From contig DBXY01000039.1 in assembly GCA_002309765.1 (NCBI GenBank), positions 1-61,706 on the forward strand: a DNA stretch of 61,706 bases, written 5' to 3'. Origin of the DNA: Verrucomicrobia bacterium UBA1200. Lineage in GTDB: Bacteria; Verrucomicrobiota; Kiritimatiellia; RFP12; UBA1067. Under the pieces are notes generated by a model. That model saw only the letters and a list, made by a program, of their open reading frames with translations. It was not told the origin of the DNA and did not search any database. This document shows, one piece after another, positions 9,188 to 18,203 of this stretch (the stretch's first letter is position 1; each line of letters begins with the position of its first letter). A program made the position numbers and the translations under genes.

Positions 9188-9862
9188 ATGTCGGACAGTC
9201 TGGTTTCGGTACTGGATGATCTTATAGACGCATTGCGGTTGCGGCGCGAGCTTGGCGACCGTGTGGTGGAGATTAATCCGGAGGTGTGGGGCGAATTCCT
9301 TTCCGGCCCCACACCGAAACCGGCGCCGGTTTCGGTCGCGTCATCCGCAGTCCGTCAAGTTTCGCCATTGCCGGCTTCTCACGCTGCACGTTCCGCCCCG
9401 GTTGCCGCTGCCGATGGAAAACTCAACGACTTGATGTTCATCACCGATCTGCCGTTGAAGGAAAACGAATCTTCGTTGCTGCTGAAAATGATCGTCACCA
9501 TGGCTCTTGGATACGAGGCGGCGGAGGTGCCGGTGGTCAACGCGCCCGTAATGCCTTCTGACGAAGAATCGGTGCAACGTTGCCGCAGTTTTTTGCGCGA
9601 GCAAATTCAGGTGTGCCGTCCTCGGGTTATTGTGCTGTTAGGGGAAGAGCTTGCCCGCGCCATAGTTCCCGGCATACAGTTGGGCGCTTGGGGTGGTTCC
9701 GCCAAATACCCGGTGGTCGCGATAAAGCATCCCAGAGAAATTTTGCGTTGGGGGGAAAGCCCCACTGCCCGCCGGTTTAAACGCGATGTGTGTTTGGTTT
9801 TCAAGGCGATTCTGATTGCCCTGCACCGACCGATTCCCGATTGCCTGGCCAAGGTGAGATAA
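9188..9862 (+). CDS. Degenerate uracil-DNA glycosylase-like protein
   Basis: 224 aa from the ATG at 9188; upstream frame lies inside galE. Residues about 90-215 align by eye with family 4/5 uracil-DNA glycosylases: LLLKMIVTMALGY, then SVQRCRSFLREQIQVCRPRVIVLLGEELA, then VVAIKHPRE as the HP motif. The GEAPG motif of the active site is replaced by ITDLPLK, and the cysteines that hold the 4Fe-4S cluster are missing apart from the one in VQRC. The first 75 residues are a Pro/Ala-rich linker. It may be a non-catalytic DNA-binding or scaffold relative. Located 14 nt after galE; it meets rlmN tail to tail with a 26-nt gap and no obvious terminator. Confidence 0.65.
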   Translation: MSDSLVSVLDDLIDALRLRRELGDRVVEINPEVWGEFLSGPTPKPAPVSVASSAVRQVSPLPASHAARSAPVAAADGKLNDLMFITDLPLKENESSLLLKMIVTMALGYEAAEVPVVNAPVMPSDEESVQRCRSFLREQIQVCRPRVIVLLGEELARAIVPGIQLGAWGGSAKYPVVAIKHPREILRWGESPTARRFKRDVCLVFKAILIALHRPIPDCLAKVR

Positions 9863-9888
9863 GAGGCCGGCGGCGACAGGCATACCAC

Positions 9889-10965
9889 TCAGTTCTTGAT
9901 CGATTTTAGCCGCAACTGGCCACAGGCGGCGTTTACGTCGCGTCCTTTGGAATAGCGCATGGTGGTGGGGATTTTAGCTTGCAGCAGACGGTCGAGGAAA
10001 TTGTGGCAATCCTCGGCATCGGGGCGTTTCCCGGAAAATTCCTCCACCGGGCTGAGCGGGATCAAGTTTACCTTGCACGGCAGTTGCCGCAACAGCGAGA
10101 TCAGCCGTTCGGCATGGTGAGGGCGGTCGTTTAGCTTTTTAATCAAAGTGTATTCAAACGTGATGATGCGGCCGGTTTTTTCCGTGTAGGCTTTGCAAGC
10201 GGGAATAAGCTTTTCCAACGGCCATGCGCGGTTGACCGGCATCAGTTGGTCACGCAACAGATTGTCCGGCGCGTGTAACGAAACCGACAGCTCAAATTGC
10301 AAACCTTCCCCTGACAAACGTTCGATGCCCGGCACCACGCCGCAGGTGCTGATGGTGATATGCCGCGCCCCGATGGACAATCCTTTTTGGTCATTCAAAA
10401 CCTTAAGCGCGGTTATTACTTGGTCGTAATTGTCAAACGGTTCGCCCATTCCCATCACCACGATGTTGCCAGGCCGCTGTAACGTTTGTTCTCCGCTGGC
10501 GCGGAGGTGGCGGCAGGCTGCCATCACTTGTCCGACAATTTCCCCGGCGGTGAGATTTCGGGTTTTGCCCAATTGTCCGCTGGCGCAGAATGCGCAGTGA
10601 AAATTGCAGCCCACTTGAGATGAGACGCATTGTGTGAGACGCTGTTTCGATGGGATAAGCACGGTCTCAATCTTTTCACCGTCTGACGGACATTCCAACA
10701 ACAGTTTGGTTGAGGCATCATCGGATGAAGATACGGCCACTTCACGCAAAGGTGTTATCGGCATCAGTTCCTGTAACTGGCTTCGCAATTGGTTGGGCAG
10801 GGTACTTACATTAACCCAATCCTCGGCGAATCCTTGATAAAGCGCGGTGGCAATCTGATCGCCCCGGAATGCCGGTAATCCAAGCGTTTCTTTGCAAAGC
10901 TTTTTCCACTCGGACGGGATTACTCCCCAGGGGTTGAATCTATCGCAAGCGGAATCATTTGCCAT
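9889..10965 (-). CDS. rlmN: 23S rRNA (adenine2503-C2)/tRNA methyltransferase RlmN
   Basis: 358 aa radical-SAM enzyme. The cluster-binding cysteines are C120, C124 and C127 (CNFHCAFC). The two extra cysteines used for methyl transfer are present: C113 in QCVSSQVGC and C348 in NAACGQL. It methylates C2 of A2503 in 23S rRNA and A37 in some tRNAs. The start ATG at 10965 lies inside the last codons of the upstream secreted-protein gene (11-nt overlap), so the housekeeping enzyme is translated from the same message as a sialidase and an exported protein. Length and motif set are normal. Confidence 0.96.
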   Translation of the reverse strand: MANDSACDRFNPWGVIPSEWKKLCKETLGLPAFRGDQIATALYQGFAEDWVNVSTLPNQLRSQLQELMPITPLREVAVSSSDDASTKLLLECPSDGEKIETVLIPSKQRLTQCVSSQVGCNFHCAFCASGQLGKTRNLTAGEIVGQVMAACRHLRASGEQTLQRPGNIVVMGMGEPFDNYDQVITALKVLNDQKGLSIGARHITISTCGVVPGIERLSGEGLQFELSVSLHAPDNLLRDQLMPVNRAWPLEKLIPACKAYTEKTGRIITFEYTLIKKLNDRPHHAERLISLLRQLPCKVNLIPLSPVEEFSGKRPDAEDCHNFLDRLLQAKIPTTMRYSKGRDVNAACGQLRLKSIKN

Positions 10966-11488
10966 CGCTTTCCGGCTCCTTAATGCCCTGGCGGGGTTTT
11001 AACAGCGGGTTTTTACCGCGTTTATCATTGTCGGCTTTTGGCTCGTATTTTTTGTCTTCAACATCACTGTTTTTCACCACATACGGCTTTTTCTCTTCCG
11101 GTTGATCCCTTGGGTCGGCGGGAATCGAACGCACCGTAGTTTTTTTGTCGTTAGGCACAAAATCTTTGCCTTGTCCGTCATTTTTGCCGACATAAACGGG
11201 CAAATCGTCATCGCGATTTGCGGCTGGCCGGTTTTCGTACGGCTTGGCTTGGAAAATCTTCGGCTGGGGAGCCGCAACCTTTTTTGCCGGTTCAAAAGTC
11301 TTGCCGCTGTAGTTTTTGACCGCCGCTTGCTTTGAAGGCTGGTACGGTTTGGCATCCAGACGTTTTTCCGGCGCGGATTTCCTGGGCCGGAATCTCACCT
11401 CATCGTTGTCATTAGCGCCGGTAGCGGTGACGGAAAACGCCGCTAGGGTAAAAACAACCACGATAGCATGTGTAACTAAAAATCTCAT
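10955..11488 (-). CDS. Low-complexity secreted basic protein
   Basis: 177 aa. A signal peptide covers residues 1-24 (ending TATGA|N). The mature chain is highly charged and nearly free of hydrophobic residues, with irregular repeats of the form K-x-Y/F-x-P-x-K (AKPYQPSK, GKTFEPAKK, AKPYENRP, KKYEPKAD). That composition predicts disorder and ionic binding to a polyanion or to the wall. It is the middle gene of the sialidase - this gene - rlmN operon (4-nt gap upstream, 11-nt overlap downstream). I know no family. Function unknown. Confidence 0.65.
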   Translation of the reverse strand: MRFLVTHAIVVVFTLAAFSVTATGANDNDEVRFRPRKSAPEKRLDAKPYQPSKQAAVKNYSGKTFEPAKKVAAPQPKIFQAKPYENRPAANRDDDLPVYVGKNDGQGKDFVPNDKKTTVRSIPADPRDQPEEKKPYVVKNSDVEDKKYEPKADNDKRGKNPLLKPRQGIKEPESDGK

Positions 11489-11492
11489 GGCG

Positions 11493-13274
11493 TTATTGGC
11501 GGGGTTGCTCGCGCTGAAGGGAACGGAAATTGCCGATGGCTTCGCTGACGCGGATCGGCCGGTTGTAAAGCCGCACCGCCTTAACCGACGGGGCGACAGT
11601 CGCCTGATAGTTGCCGGTGGCGGAATTGAAGTCGCCGGGCAGTCGTCCCCAGCCTTGGGTACGGGTCTCGCCGCCGTCGCAAAAGATGCCGTTGACGATG
11701 GACATTACGATGCCTGCCGAGAAATCGCAAACGAAAACCGCGTGGTTTACCGCAGACGCGAGCGCACCCGGATCGGTACACCAGTAAGTGGAACGGAAAC
11801 CGTCGCTGATTTCAATTTTCATCACCGGTTTGGACGCCAACTCCGCCAAACTGACTCTGACACCCCGTCCGGCATCGTTCATAGTGTTGATAAGAGTTGT
11901 ACCCGCGCCAATACCGGTGAGGTCGGCTTGCAGTTCGACGCTGAAACCGCCAAATGTGAGCGTGCCGAAATCCTTCTGAACATCGGGGTGGGCCTCCACT
12001 CCGCCTAAATCGAGTTTTTCCAGCGACAGGCCGTTGGTGCAAACCGTGTTTAATGTCGCTTGGTTCCACAGACCTTGGAGCAGCGAGGGATCGATGCGGT
12101 GAACGCGGGCGATGGACTTTTGGGTTTCGGTGATCCAGTATTGGCCATCTTGTTCGATTAAATCGGGGTAACTGATTCTAATCGCCGGGTTGGGGTCGAA
12201 AAGCAATAGTTCCGGTTCCGACCAGCGGATTATGCCATCCTCTCCCAACGTGCCGCCGGATATGAACGCCGGGTTCCGTCCGCTCCAGGATTTTCCGCCG
12301 TGATGGTGGTACCATAAGAGGTATTTTCCGCCGGCGGTTTTGAAAAGTTTCGGACAGGCGCGCGGATTTTTTATCACTCTGCCGCCGGGGGTGTAGGTCA
12401 TGGGTTCTGGTTTGGACCAGTTGACGCCATTATCGCGGCTGTAAGAGACACCCATGGTTCCAGTGGCCGTACGAAATACCGCGGAGAGGGCGTTTCCTCC
12501 GGTAGGAACTAAATTGAACTCCTCCTGAACCGAACCAAGGGCGGGGTTCTTGATGCCCTGATCACCTTCCGGAAGCAGATTGAACGCAATTTTATCGGGA
12601 TCGTTTTCGGTCAACAGATTCTGCGAGGCGATTACCCAACCCTCGCCGTCATCCATGAAAAACTTGCCGAGTTTGGTTATCGCGAGATAAACCGTGCCGT
12701 CTTGGACTTTTGGTTTGTCGATACTCCAGAAATGGCAAACCTCGCCGCGCCACGGGTTACGGCGGTCAACGGCGGTGGTACGGATCGGCACCCGGTAACG
12801 TTGGGCGGACCAGCTCTTTCCGCCGTCATCCGAATAGCGGAAAACATACCAGCCGTGGGAGTCGGACCGGATCCGGCGTTCGGAATTTGGGAGAGTTACG
12901 ACCTCTTCGCCGTTGAAAACGTAGAAAACGTAAATACGTCCGCCGGGGGTGATTAACGGGGTAGCCCAGGAAGCTTCGGGCCCTGTGTCAGGCTCGATCG
13001 CGACCGGTTCCGACCAGTCTCCGCCTTGGTTCTCGCTGACGGTGGAGATGATGTGCTGGCCGGGTTGTCCTTCCAATCCCTTGCCGGTGGTGGCAACGCA
13101 AACCCAGTGGCCTTGGGCATTAACCACCACGTAGGGCTGGTCAACATAATTCAACGCCGGGATGCGCCGACCGTTGGCAATGTTGCGCGGGTCCGCCGCA
13201 CGAATCGCGTTTATGTCCGCCGTGGCGAACAATACCGGAGTGGCAAGCAACGAAAAAAACAGGGACTTGGTCAT
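11493..13274 (-). CDS. Secreted BNR/Asp-box sialidase-like protein with C-terminal LamG-like domain
   Basis: 593 aa from ATG 13274, chosen because AGGAG lies just before it; ten further codons are open upstream but that ATG overlaps the promoter. A signal peptide ends near residue 26 (IRAA). A six-bladed-propeller-type region follows with Asp-box motifs SENQGGDWSEP, SDDGGKSWSAQ and SRDNGVNWSKP. This pattern is typical of exo-alpha-sialidases and related BNR hydrolases. Residues about 430-590 look like a concanavalin/LamG domain ending in VKAVRLYNRPIRVSEAIGNFR. The FRIP arginine motif of true sialidases is not clear, so sialic-acid specificity is not proven. First gene of the operon leading to rlmN. 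Confidence 0.8.
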   Translation of the reverse strand: MTKSLFFSLLATPVLFATADINAIRAADPRNIANGRRIPALNYVDQPYVVVNAQGHWVCVATTGKGLEGQPGQHIISTVSENQGGDWSEPVAIEPDTGPEASWATPLITPGGRIYVFYVFNGEEVVTLPNSERRIRSDSHGWYVFRYSDDGGKSWSAQRYRVPIRTTAVDRRNPWRGEVCHFWSIDKPKVQDGTVYLAITKLGKFFMDDGEGWVIASQNLLTENDPDKIAFNLLPEGDQGIKNPALGSVQEEFNLVPTGGNALSAVFRTATGTMGVSYSRDNGVNWSKPEPMTYTPGGRVIKNPRACPKLFKTAGGKYLLWYHHHGGKSWSGRNPAFISGGTLGEDGIIRWSEPELLLFDPNPAIRISYPDLIEQDGQYWITETQKSIARVHRIDPSLLQGLWNQATLNTVCTNGLSLEKLDLGGVEAHPDVQKDFGTLTFGGFSVELQADLTGIGAGTTLINTMNDAGRGVRVSLAELASKPVMKIEISDGFRSTYWCTDPGALASAVNHAVFVCDFSAGIVMSIVNGIFCDGGETRTQGWGRLPGDFNSATGNYQATVAPSVKAVRLYNRPIRVSEAIGNFRSLQREQPRQ

Positions 13275-13298
13275 GGGTGTTTCTCCTCGTTCAAAAAC

Positions 13299-13334
13299 GT
13301 TCATTATGTTATCATGAACTTCTCATGAAGGCAA
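13299..13334 (-). promoter_or_regulatory. Promoter with overlapping palindrome upstream of sialidase-like gene
   Basis: On the minus strand: TTGCCT (13334-13329), 17-nt spacer, TAACAT (13311-13306). An interrupted palindrome with arms GTTCAT and ATGAAC (13299-13319, 21 bp) lies directly over the -10 box, a typical position for a repressor operator. The regulator is not known. Confidence 0.55.
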
Positions 13335-13350
13335 ACCAAAAGGTTGTTGA

Positions 13351-15414
13351 TCATTGTTTGCGATAAGTGCCAATCTCATCGTTTACTCCGGTGTAACTGT
13401 ATTCGAATACTTCATTCCCGTCAACGTAAGAGAGGGTTGGGGGAATGGTGTTCGGGCCGTTGTGAACCGGTAGGTACTCAACGGAACAGGCGCGGATGGG
13501 GCGGTTTAACTCATCGGTATCGGTAACCCGATGCCCGGCGTAAGTAAAACGGTCATCGTGTTTACCGCGAAAGCGGTGCCACCCCAGCGGTTTGCCGTCC
13601 TTGGTATAGGAATAAACGTCCTTCCAATTTTTCTCAATGGTCAGGATCGGGTCCGAGTAAACGTGTCGCTGGTTGGTGTAATCAACATATTGAATTTGTC
13701 CGTCCGGACGGTATATACGCGATTCTGAGGGTTGGCAGTAAACGCACACCATCGCCGGAATGGAATACCGCTTGCTCCGTTCGGTTTTTACAAAGCATCC
13801 GATGTCCACACGTCTGGTTTTGCGATTTTCCGGAGTACCGTCGGTACTCATCGGCTGGTAAAGACCGTGGTAATCGACCTCCAGTTCTGCCCGGTCGCCG
13901 GATTCGGTCAACGGTTTTATGCGGACTTTTGCAGGATCGCCGCGAAGCAGTTTCCAGACGAACGTGGCCTTTTCACCGGTGGCACCCCCGAAAGTATGTG
14001 CCTGAACGGTCATTTTGCGGGTTTTTGCAGTGTTGCGTACCACCCGGGCAATGCACATAATTGAGTCCATCAGCTTTTCATTGCGGATGTCGAAATAATC
14101 CGTGCCGGGGACGGGTTCTGTTTCTTTGACCATACGCAATACCGGCATTGGAACCAAATCGTCTTCGGTCAGCCCGTGTGCCATTTCAGCCATTGCGTCG
14201 GCATTCAGATTGCTCGCGTCGAAAACGGCGGGATGCGCGGCTCCGGTCAGGTAATCGTCGTCGTTTTTGAGATTTCGCAGCGTGTGGCGGAAAATCGACT
14301 GTAACATCCCTCCGAGAATCATCCGCTTTGCCGCCTGATTTTTCACCGTGGGCGGCATAGCGGCGAGTGCGGCCGCAAAAGCCTCGACAAATGGTTTGTC
14401 GGTATACGATGAGCCTTGGCTGATGACCAGGTACGGCAGATTGGCGGGATACAAATCACCGTTATCCGGGTCAAAGTCGTTGTGTTCCGGGAAGAACCAG
14501 ATTTGATTGTTGATGAACAGCTGACTGCAAACTAGCGCGTTAGCCGGTTCGCTTTCGATCAATCGAGGCAGCGAGCGCCAGTAAGGCCCTTCGGTTACGG
14601 ACATTGAGCAATTCCCAAGCACGGGTCCGGGCAACAGCATATTGGGAAGCGAGACGTGCTCCCTCGCCTTTTTGGCTTCGGGGCCGAACACAACCGGGGT
14701 AAGCCAAGGGAAGTTGGTCACGGCGATTCTGGAATGGCCGTCATCGCGGTTAACATAGATGTCGCCGACATTGGACGCCGCGCTGCCGTCTTTTATCCAA
14801 CCCCGGATTTTTTCGGCGGCGGGGCCGCAGTAGCGGTCAGCCGTTGCCTTGATTTCGGACGCCACCAGCGGGCGGACGATTTTAAAGGTCGTCTGAAAAC
14901 AGGAGCTGTCGAAATTCCACACGGTGTTCGACCCGTTGATCTCCACCGGATAGCCGGCGAAACTTTCACTTTTTTGCGCGCGGTTGATGTTTGGCGGCGG
15001 ATTGGCGGCTACCGCCTTGATTTTTTTAAGAATCAGCGCATAGCGCGGATCGTCGGACAATTGTTGGATGTCCGGGTCGTTGGTTAGCATATCGCGGTTG
15101 ACAAACCCTAGGTCAACCGCCTGTTCCAGCGCTTCAAAAGCCGCATCTTTGTTTTTGCGGTATGCGAGCGCGCAAGCGAGATTATACCGCCACATCGGGT
15201 CGTGTGGCAAAAGCTCGCACCCTTGTCGGCTTACCTCCTCAATTTTAGCATAATCGCCGGATTTTGCCGCCTTAATCAGCTGGATTTGCAACTGCCGATG
15301 CCGTTCCTGCTTTTTGGGCATATCAAACACCGACTCTTCGCCGAATGATAATAACTGGGCGAAGAAGGCGGCGGTCAAAAAAAGGATGATTATTCGGGGG
15401 GGGCTATAGCTCAT
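13351..15414 (-). CDS. Secreted TPR-containing protein of unknown function
   Basis: 687 aa from ATG 15414, which overlaps the amidase stop as ATGA; the longer frame starts inside the amidase gene. A signal anchor covers residues 8-24. A TPR-like pair follows (about 35-120: DPMWRYNLACALAYRKNKDAAFEALEQAVDLGF), similar to 'TPR end-of-group' modules with DPRYALILKKI at the end. The remaining 550 residues resemble nothing I recognise. They are rich in Tyr, Trp and Asp and include a WKLLRGDP-type PKD/Fn-like segment near 490-530. Coupling to a cell-wall amidase suggests a periplasmic role. Its 3' end lies close to the sialidase promoter. Confidence 0.7.
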   Translation of the reverse strand: MSYSPPRIIILFLTAAFFAQLLSFGEESVFDMPKKQERHRQLQIQLIKAAKSGDYAKIEEVSRQGCELLPHDPMWRYNLACALAYRKNKDAAFEALEQAVDLGFVNRDMLTNDPDIQQLSDDPRYALILKKIKAVAANPPPNINRAQKSESFAGYPVEINGSNTVWNFDSSCFQTTFKIVRPLVASEIKATADRYCGPAAEKIRGWIKDGSAASNVGDIYVNRDDGHSRIAVTNFPWLTPVVFGPEAKKAREHVSLPNMLLPGPVLGNCSMSVTEGPYWRSLPRLIESEPANALVCSQLFINNQIWFFPEHNDFDPDNGDLYPANLPYLVISQGSSYTDKPFVEAFAAALAAMPPTVKNQAAKRMILGGMLQSIFRHTLRNLKNDDDYLTGAAHPAVFDASNLNADAMAEMAHGLTEDDLVPMPVLRMVKETEPVPGTDYFDIRNEKLMDSIMCIARVVRNTAKTRKMTVQAHTFGGATGEKATFVWKLLRGDPAKVRIKPLTESGDRAELEVDYHGLYQPMSTDGTPENRKTRRVDIGCFVKTERSKRYSIPAMVCVYCQPSESRIYRPDGQIQYVDYTNQRHVYSDPILTIEKNWKDVYSYTKDGKPLGWHRFRGKHDDRFTYAGHRVTDTDELNRPIRACSVEYLPVHNGPNTIPPTLSYVDGNEVFEYSYTGVNDEIGTYRKQ

Positions 15415-16850
15415 TTTTCCGCCGCCTTTTTCTCTCGCTCGGCGGTACCCAACCATTGCAACATTCCCTTTACAACGGCATCGGCGTAGGCTTTGCGCCG
15501 GGAGGTGTTATTGAAAATTTCATATTCTCCCTCCGGTTCGTTGATGAAATCAAATTCGATAAGGCAGGACGGTACCGCAGGATTGCGGCAAACCGCGAGA
15601 CTGTTCGGTCTCACCCCGCGGTCGGACACTCCGCTGACTGCGGCGATGCCGGGATGAAGCGCGGCGGCCAAGCCCAAACCGCGCTCATTCCATCCGAAGG
15701 ATATGAAGTGGCGCACTTCGCGCGGATCGGTCGAAGCGGCGGTGGCGTTGTGATGGACGGATATGAAAGCGTCGGCGTGATGTTTCACCGCCAGCCGCAC
15801 CCGTTCGTAAAGACCGACCGCGACATCTTTGGTGCGGGTGTATTCAACCTTGAACCCCGCTTTTTTCAAGGCTTTGCCAATGGCAGTGGCCTGAAGCAGG
15901 TTGGCGTCCTTTTCCATTCTTCCGGTGGGACCGATCGCCCCGGTATCCGAACCGCCGTGGCCGGGATCGATTACCACCAGAATGTCGCGGGGCTTTTTGC
16001 CGGCTGCGGGGTAGGGGGCAAAACCGGTTGACGGATCGGGGATCTCGTTAACCGCGGGTTTGCCTTCAGCGGTCCGGGTGTAGTCGCGGGCAATCCAATA
16101 ATCGCGGTCGCCCACGCGGCAGCGGATATGGTTCCCAGAATAACCGGTGGTTTTTAACACTAAACCGGTCTCAGGGAAACCGAGAGTGTCCCCATCGCCG
16201 GGAAGCGACCGGAAGCGCACCTCATAGCGAGGGCCGTTGACCTCGCAGTTAGGCCACTCGTTGCGCACCTCAAGCGTACCGGCTTCCGCCGTTTCCAGTC
16301 CGTTTCCGTAATATGACACCGGTAGCGGTTTTTCAGTGGTGTTCTTCCAAGCCCGCGACGCGGAATAGGTTCCCGGGTGGTCGGCAGATTCTTGAAGTTG
16401 GATCGATTCTTTTCCTACCTTGGCGTACACTTTGCGGCCGGGAAGAGTCAGGCAAACCAGCCGCACGGATTCACCGGTCATAACACCGGTGGGTTCGCGC
16501 AGCGTGTACGGGGAGATGGCACTTGCTGCCTTGGGGACGGGAAGTTGCCGTTTGACCGTGCACACGGCGGAAACGTCGCCGGAAACCAATTCGATGCGGT
16601 TGACCCCGTATTGGAGTTCACGCATAAACACAAAACCGCCGGTTTTAGGGTGTACTGCTACCGGTTCACCATTGCAGGTAACGGCTGCGCTCGGCGGAAT
16701 AACATTGCCCATCACGTAAGTTTGGGTTTGTCCGTCCGGGAATGTAGCGCCGTCTTTCGGGAAACGGATAGACACTTTAGGTTTCGCGGCGTTAACGGTC
16801 ACCGCCGCCAACGCCATTATCGCAAAAGCAATCCTAGAATAAGAACTCAT
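15411..16850 (-). CDS. N-acetylmuramoyl-L-alanine amidase (Amidase_3)
   Basis: 479 aa from ATG 16850; an in-frame ATG at 16856 is equally possible and neither has a strong ribosome site. A signal peptide ends at VNAA. Residues 25-270 hold two beta-sandwich/SH3-like modules. The catalytic domain is C-terminal: VVIDPGHGGSDTGAIG has the first zinc His, EKDANLLQATAIGKAL the zinc Glu, AFISVHHNA the second His pair, and PSCLIEFDFINEPEGE the terminal catalytic Glu region. It hydrolyses the MurNAc-L-Ala bond in peptidoglycan, as AmiC-type cell-separation enzymes do. Its promoter is clear, and it heads a two-gene operon with the TPR protein (ATGA overlap). Confidence 0.92.
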   Translation of the reverse strand: MSSYSRIAFAIMALAAVTVNAAKPKVSIRFPKDGATFPDGQTQTYVMGNVIPPSAAVTCNGEPVAVHPKTGGFVFMRELQYGVNRIELVSGDVSAVCTVKRQLPVPKAASAISPYTLREPTGVMTGESVRLVCLTLPGRKVYAKVGKESIQLQESADHPGTYSASRAWKNTTEKPLPVSYYGNGLETAEAGTLEVRNEWPNCEVNGPRYEVRFRSLPGDGDTLGFPETGLVLKTTGYSGNHIRCRVGDRDYWIARDYTRTAEGKPAVNEIPDPSTGFAPYPAAGKKPRDILVVIDPGHGGSDTGAIGPTGRMEKDANLLQATAIGKALKKAGFKVEYTRTKDVAVGLYERVRLAVKHHADAFISVHHNATAASTDPREVRHFISFGWNERGLGLAAALHPGIAAVSGVSDRGVRPNSLAVCRNPAVPSCLIEFDFINEPEGEYEIFNNTSRRKAYADAVVKGMLQWLGTAEREKKAAEK

Positions 16851-16881
16851 AACCATATCCAATCCAGTTAATAAACATCAC

Positions 16882-16911
16882 ATTATACCGCATTTCAGAG
16901 TGACAATGCAA
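16882..16911 (-). promoter_or_regulatory. Promoter of the amidase operon
   Basis: On the minus strand: TTGCAT (16911-16906), 18-nt spacer, TATAAT (16887-16882). The -10 is a perfect consensus. Confidence 0.7.
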
Positions 16912-16958
16912 GGGCTAGAATGCCTTAAAAATATTATTCGTTATAAACCGCTTTCTGT

Positions 16959-16987
16959 TTGCCCGAACCGCCCGATTATGTTAAACT
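16959..16987 (+). promoter_or_regulatory. Promoter of the LysM lipoprotein cluster
   Basis: TTGCCC (16959-16964), 17-nt spacer, TAAACT (16982-16987), with TG at 16979-16980 giving an extended -10. It lies back to back with the amidase promoter in a 145-bp divergent region (16851-17025) that shows nothing else. Confidence 0.6.
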
Positions 16988-17025
16988 AAATAATTTTGTT
17001 GGGGATTATCCTTATTTTGAGGCGA

Positions 17026-18189
17026 ATGATGTTTTGGCGTAGTTTATTGATGATTTTTTTTGCGGTTTTTGCGCTTGCCGGTTGTTCCGGTTCCGGCGGT
17101 GCCGCTTCGGTTGAGCGGCGTGAGCGCAATTCCTCGCTTTATCGGGCGGCAATCTCTGCCGAGCAATCTGGCGATTTGGACCAGGCAGTGGAGTTGTACA
17201 CCAAACTGTTGTACGAAGATCCTAAGGCGGTTTCCGCGCATTTCCAGCTGGCGTTGCTGTTGCAGGATCACAAACGGGACTATCTGGGGGCGATACACCA
17301 TTACCGCACCTATCTGCGGCTGCGGCCGGAGTCCGACAAATCCGGTAATGGCGAGACCGACCGCGAGACGTTGATTGTGCAGCGAATCGCCCGCGCCAAG
17401 GCGCAACTTGCCCCGCAGTTGCTGGAGGAACTGGGCGATTCGGTAGACTCGGTCTCCCAGGCCAAACTGATGAAGACCAACGGTGAACTGGAAGACCGGC
17501 TTCGGGACGCCGCCACCGCGCAGCAGCGGATAACCCACGAACGGGATGAGGCGTTGGAAAAGATTAAAACGCTTGAGAGCGAGACCGCGCGTCTGCGAAA
17601 ACTGGTGGAAGATTTGCGCGGCGCTGACGTGGTTGCCGCCGAGCCGTCCGGTCAGCGGGAAAAACTTAAGGCGGAAAAAGTCGAGCCGGCACAGGATCTT
17701 GAAGCGAAACGGGCGTTGTTAGACAAATTCCGCCGTGATGCCGAAAACGAAAGTGTCGCATCGAAGAAGGGGGAATCGCTGCGCGAAGTGGCAAAGAAAG
17801 AGTCGGAGCCCGATAAGCAGACGGTCGAAAGCGATGCCGCCCGCATTATCCGCGAGGCGTTGGCCGACGGCACGCTTACCCCGGAGCAGGTTAAGTCGGA
17901 CACCGGAACTGCGAAAGCGGAGCAAGCCAAGCCGACGGTGAAACGCGAAGACACCAAAGAGGCGCTCAACGCGCTTCTGGGCCGGGGCAAAGGGGCAAAA
18001 ACCGAGAAACATCCCGAGACCAAGGCAGTCAACAAGTTTTATGTAGTGCAACCTGGCGACACACTGTTCCGGGTGGCGGAAAAATTTTACGGCGATTCCG
18101 CGCAGTGGAAACGCATCCGTGATGCCAACCGTACCCGGATTGACCCGGACGGGCGGATTCGTGCCGGACAGCGCATTCTAATCCCGTAG
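17026..18189 (+). CDS. TPR/coiled-coil/LysM lipoprotein
   Basis: 387 aa. The start is one of two adjacent ATGs (17026 or 17029) after TTTTGAGG. The signal sequence ends in a lipobox LAGC, so Cys about 20 is probably lipidated. Domains: TPR-like helices at about 33-100 (RAAISAEQSGDLDQAVELYTKLLYEDPKA); a long coiled coil at about 140-195; a charged Lys/Glu-rich linker; a LysM module at about 336-387 (FYVVQPGDTLFRVAEKFYG...IRAGQRILIP). LysM binds peptidoglycan, so this is likely an envelope scaffold. It is first of three genes that look like an envelope cluster, 14 nt before the next. Confidence 0.85.
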   Translation: MMFWRSLLMIFFAVFALAGCSGSGGAASVERRERNSSLYRAAISAEQSGDLDQAVELYTKLLYEDPKAVSAHFQLALLLQDHKRDYLGAIHHYRTYLRLRPESDKSGNGETDRETLIVQRIARAKAQLAPQLLEELGDSVDSVSQAKLMKTNGELEDRLRDAATAQQRITHERDEALEKIKTLESETARLRKLVEDLRGADVVAAEPSGQREKLKAEKVEPAQDLEAKRALLDKFRRDAENESVASKKGESLREVAKKESEPDKQTVESDAARIIREALADGTLTPEQVKSDTGTAKAEQAKPTVKREDTKEALNALLGRGKGAKTEKHPETKAVNKFYVVQPGDTLFRVAEKFYGDSAQWKRIRDANRTRIDPDGRIRAGQRILIP

Positions 18190-18203
18190 GACGGAGATTT
18201 AAG

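Noticed and set aside
11102..11335. Small plus-strand frame opposite the low-complexity secreted protein
   Set aside because: No ribosome site or promoter, and the minus-strand gene has a clear signal peptide and operon spacing.
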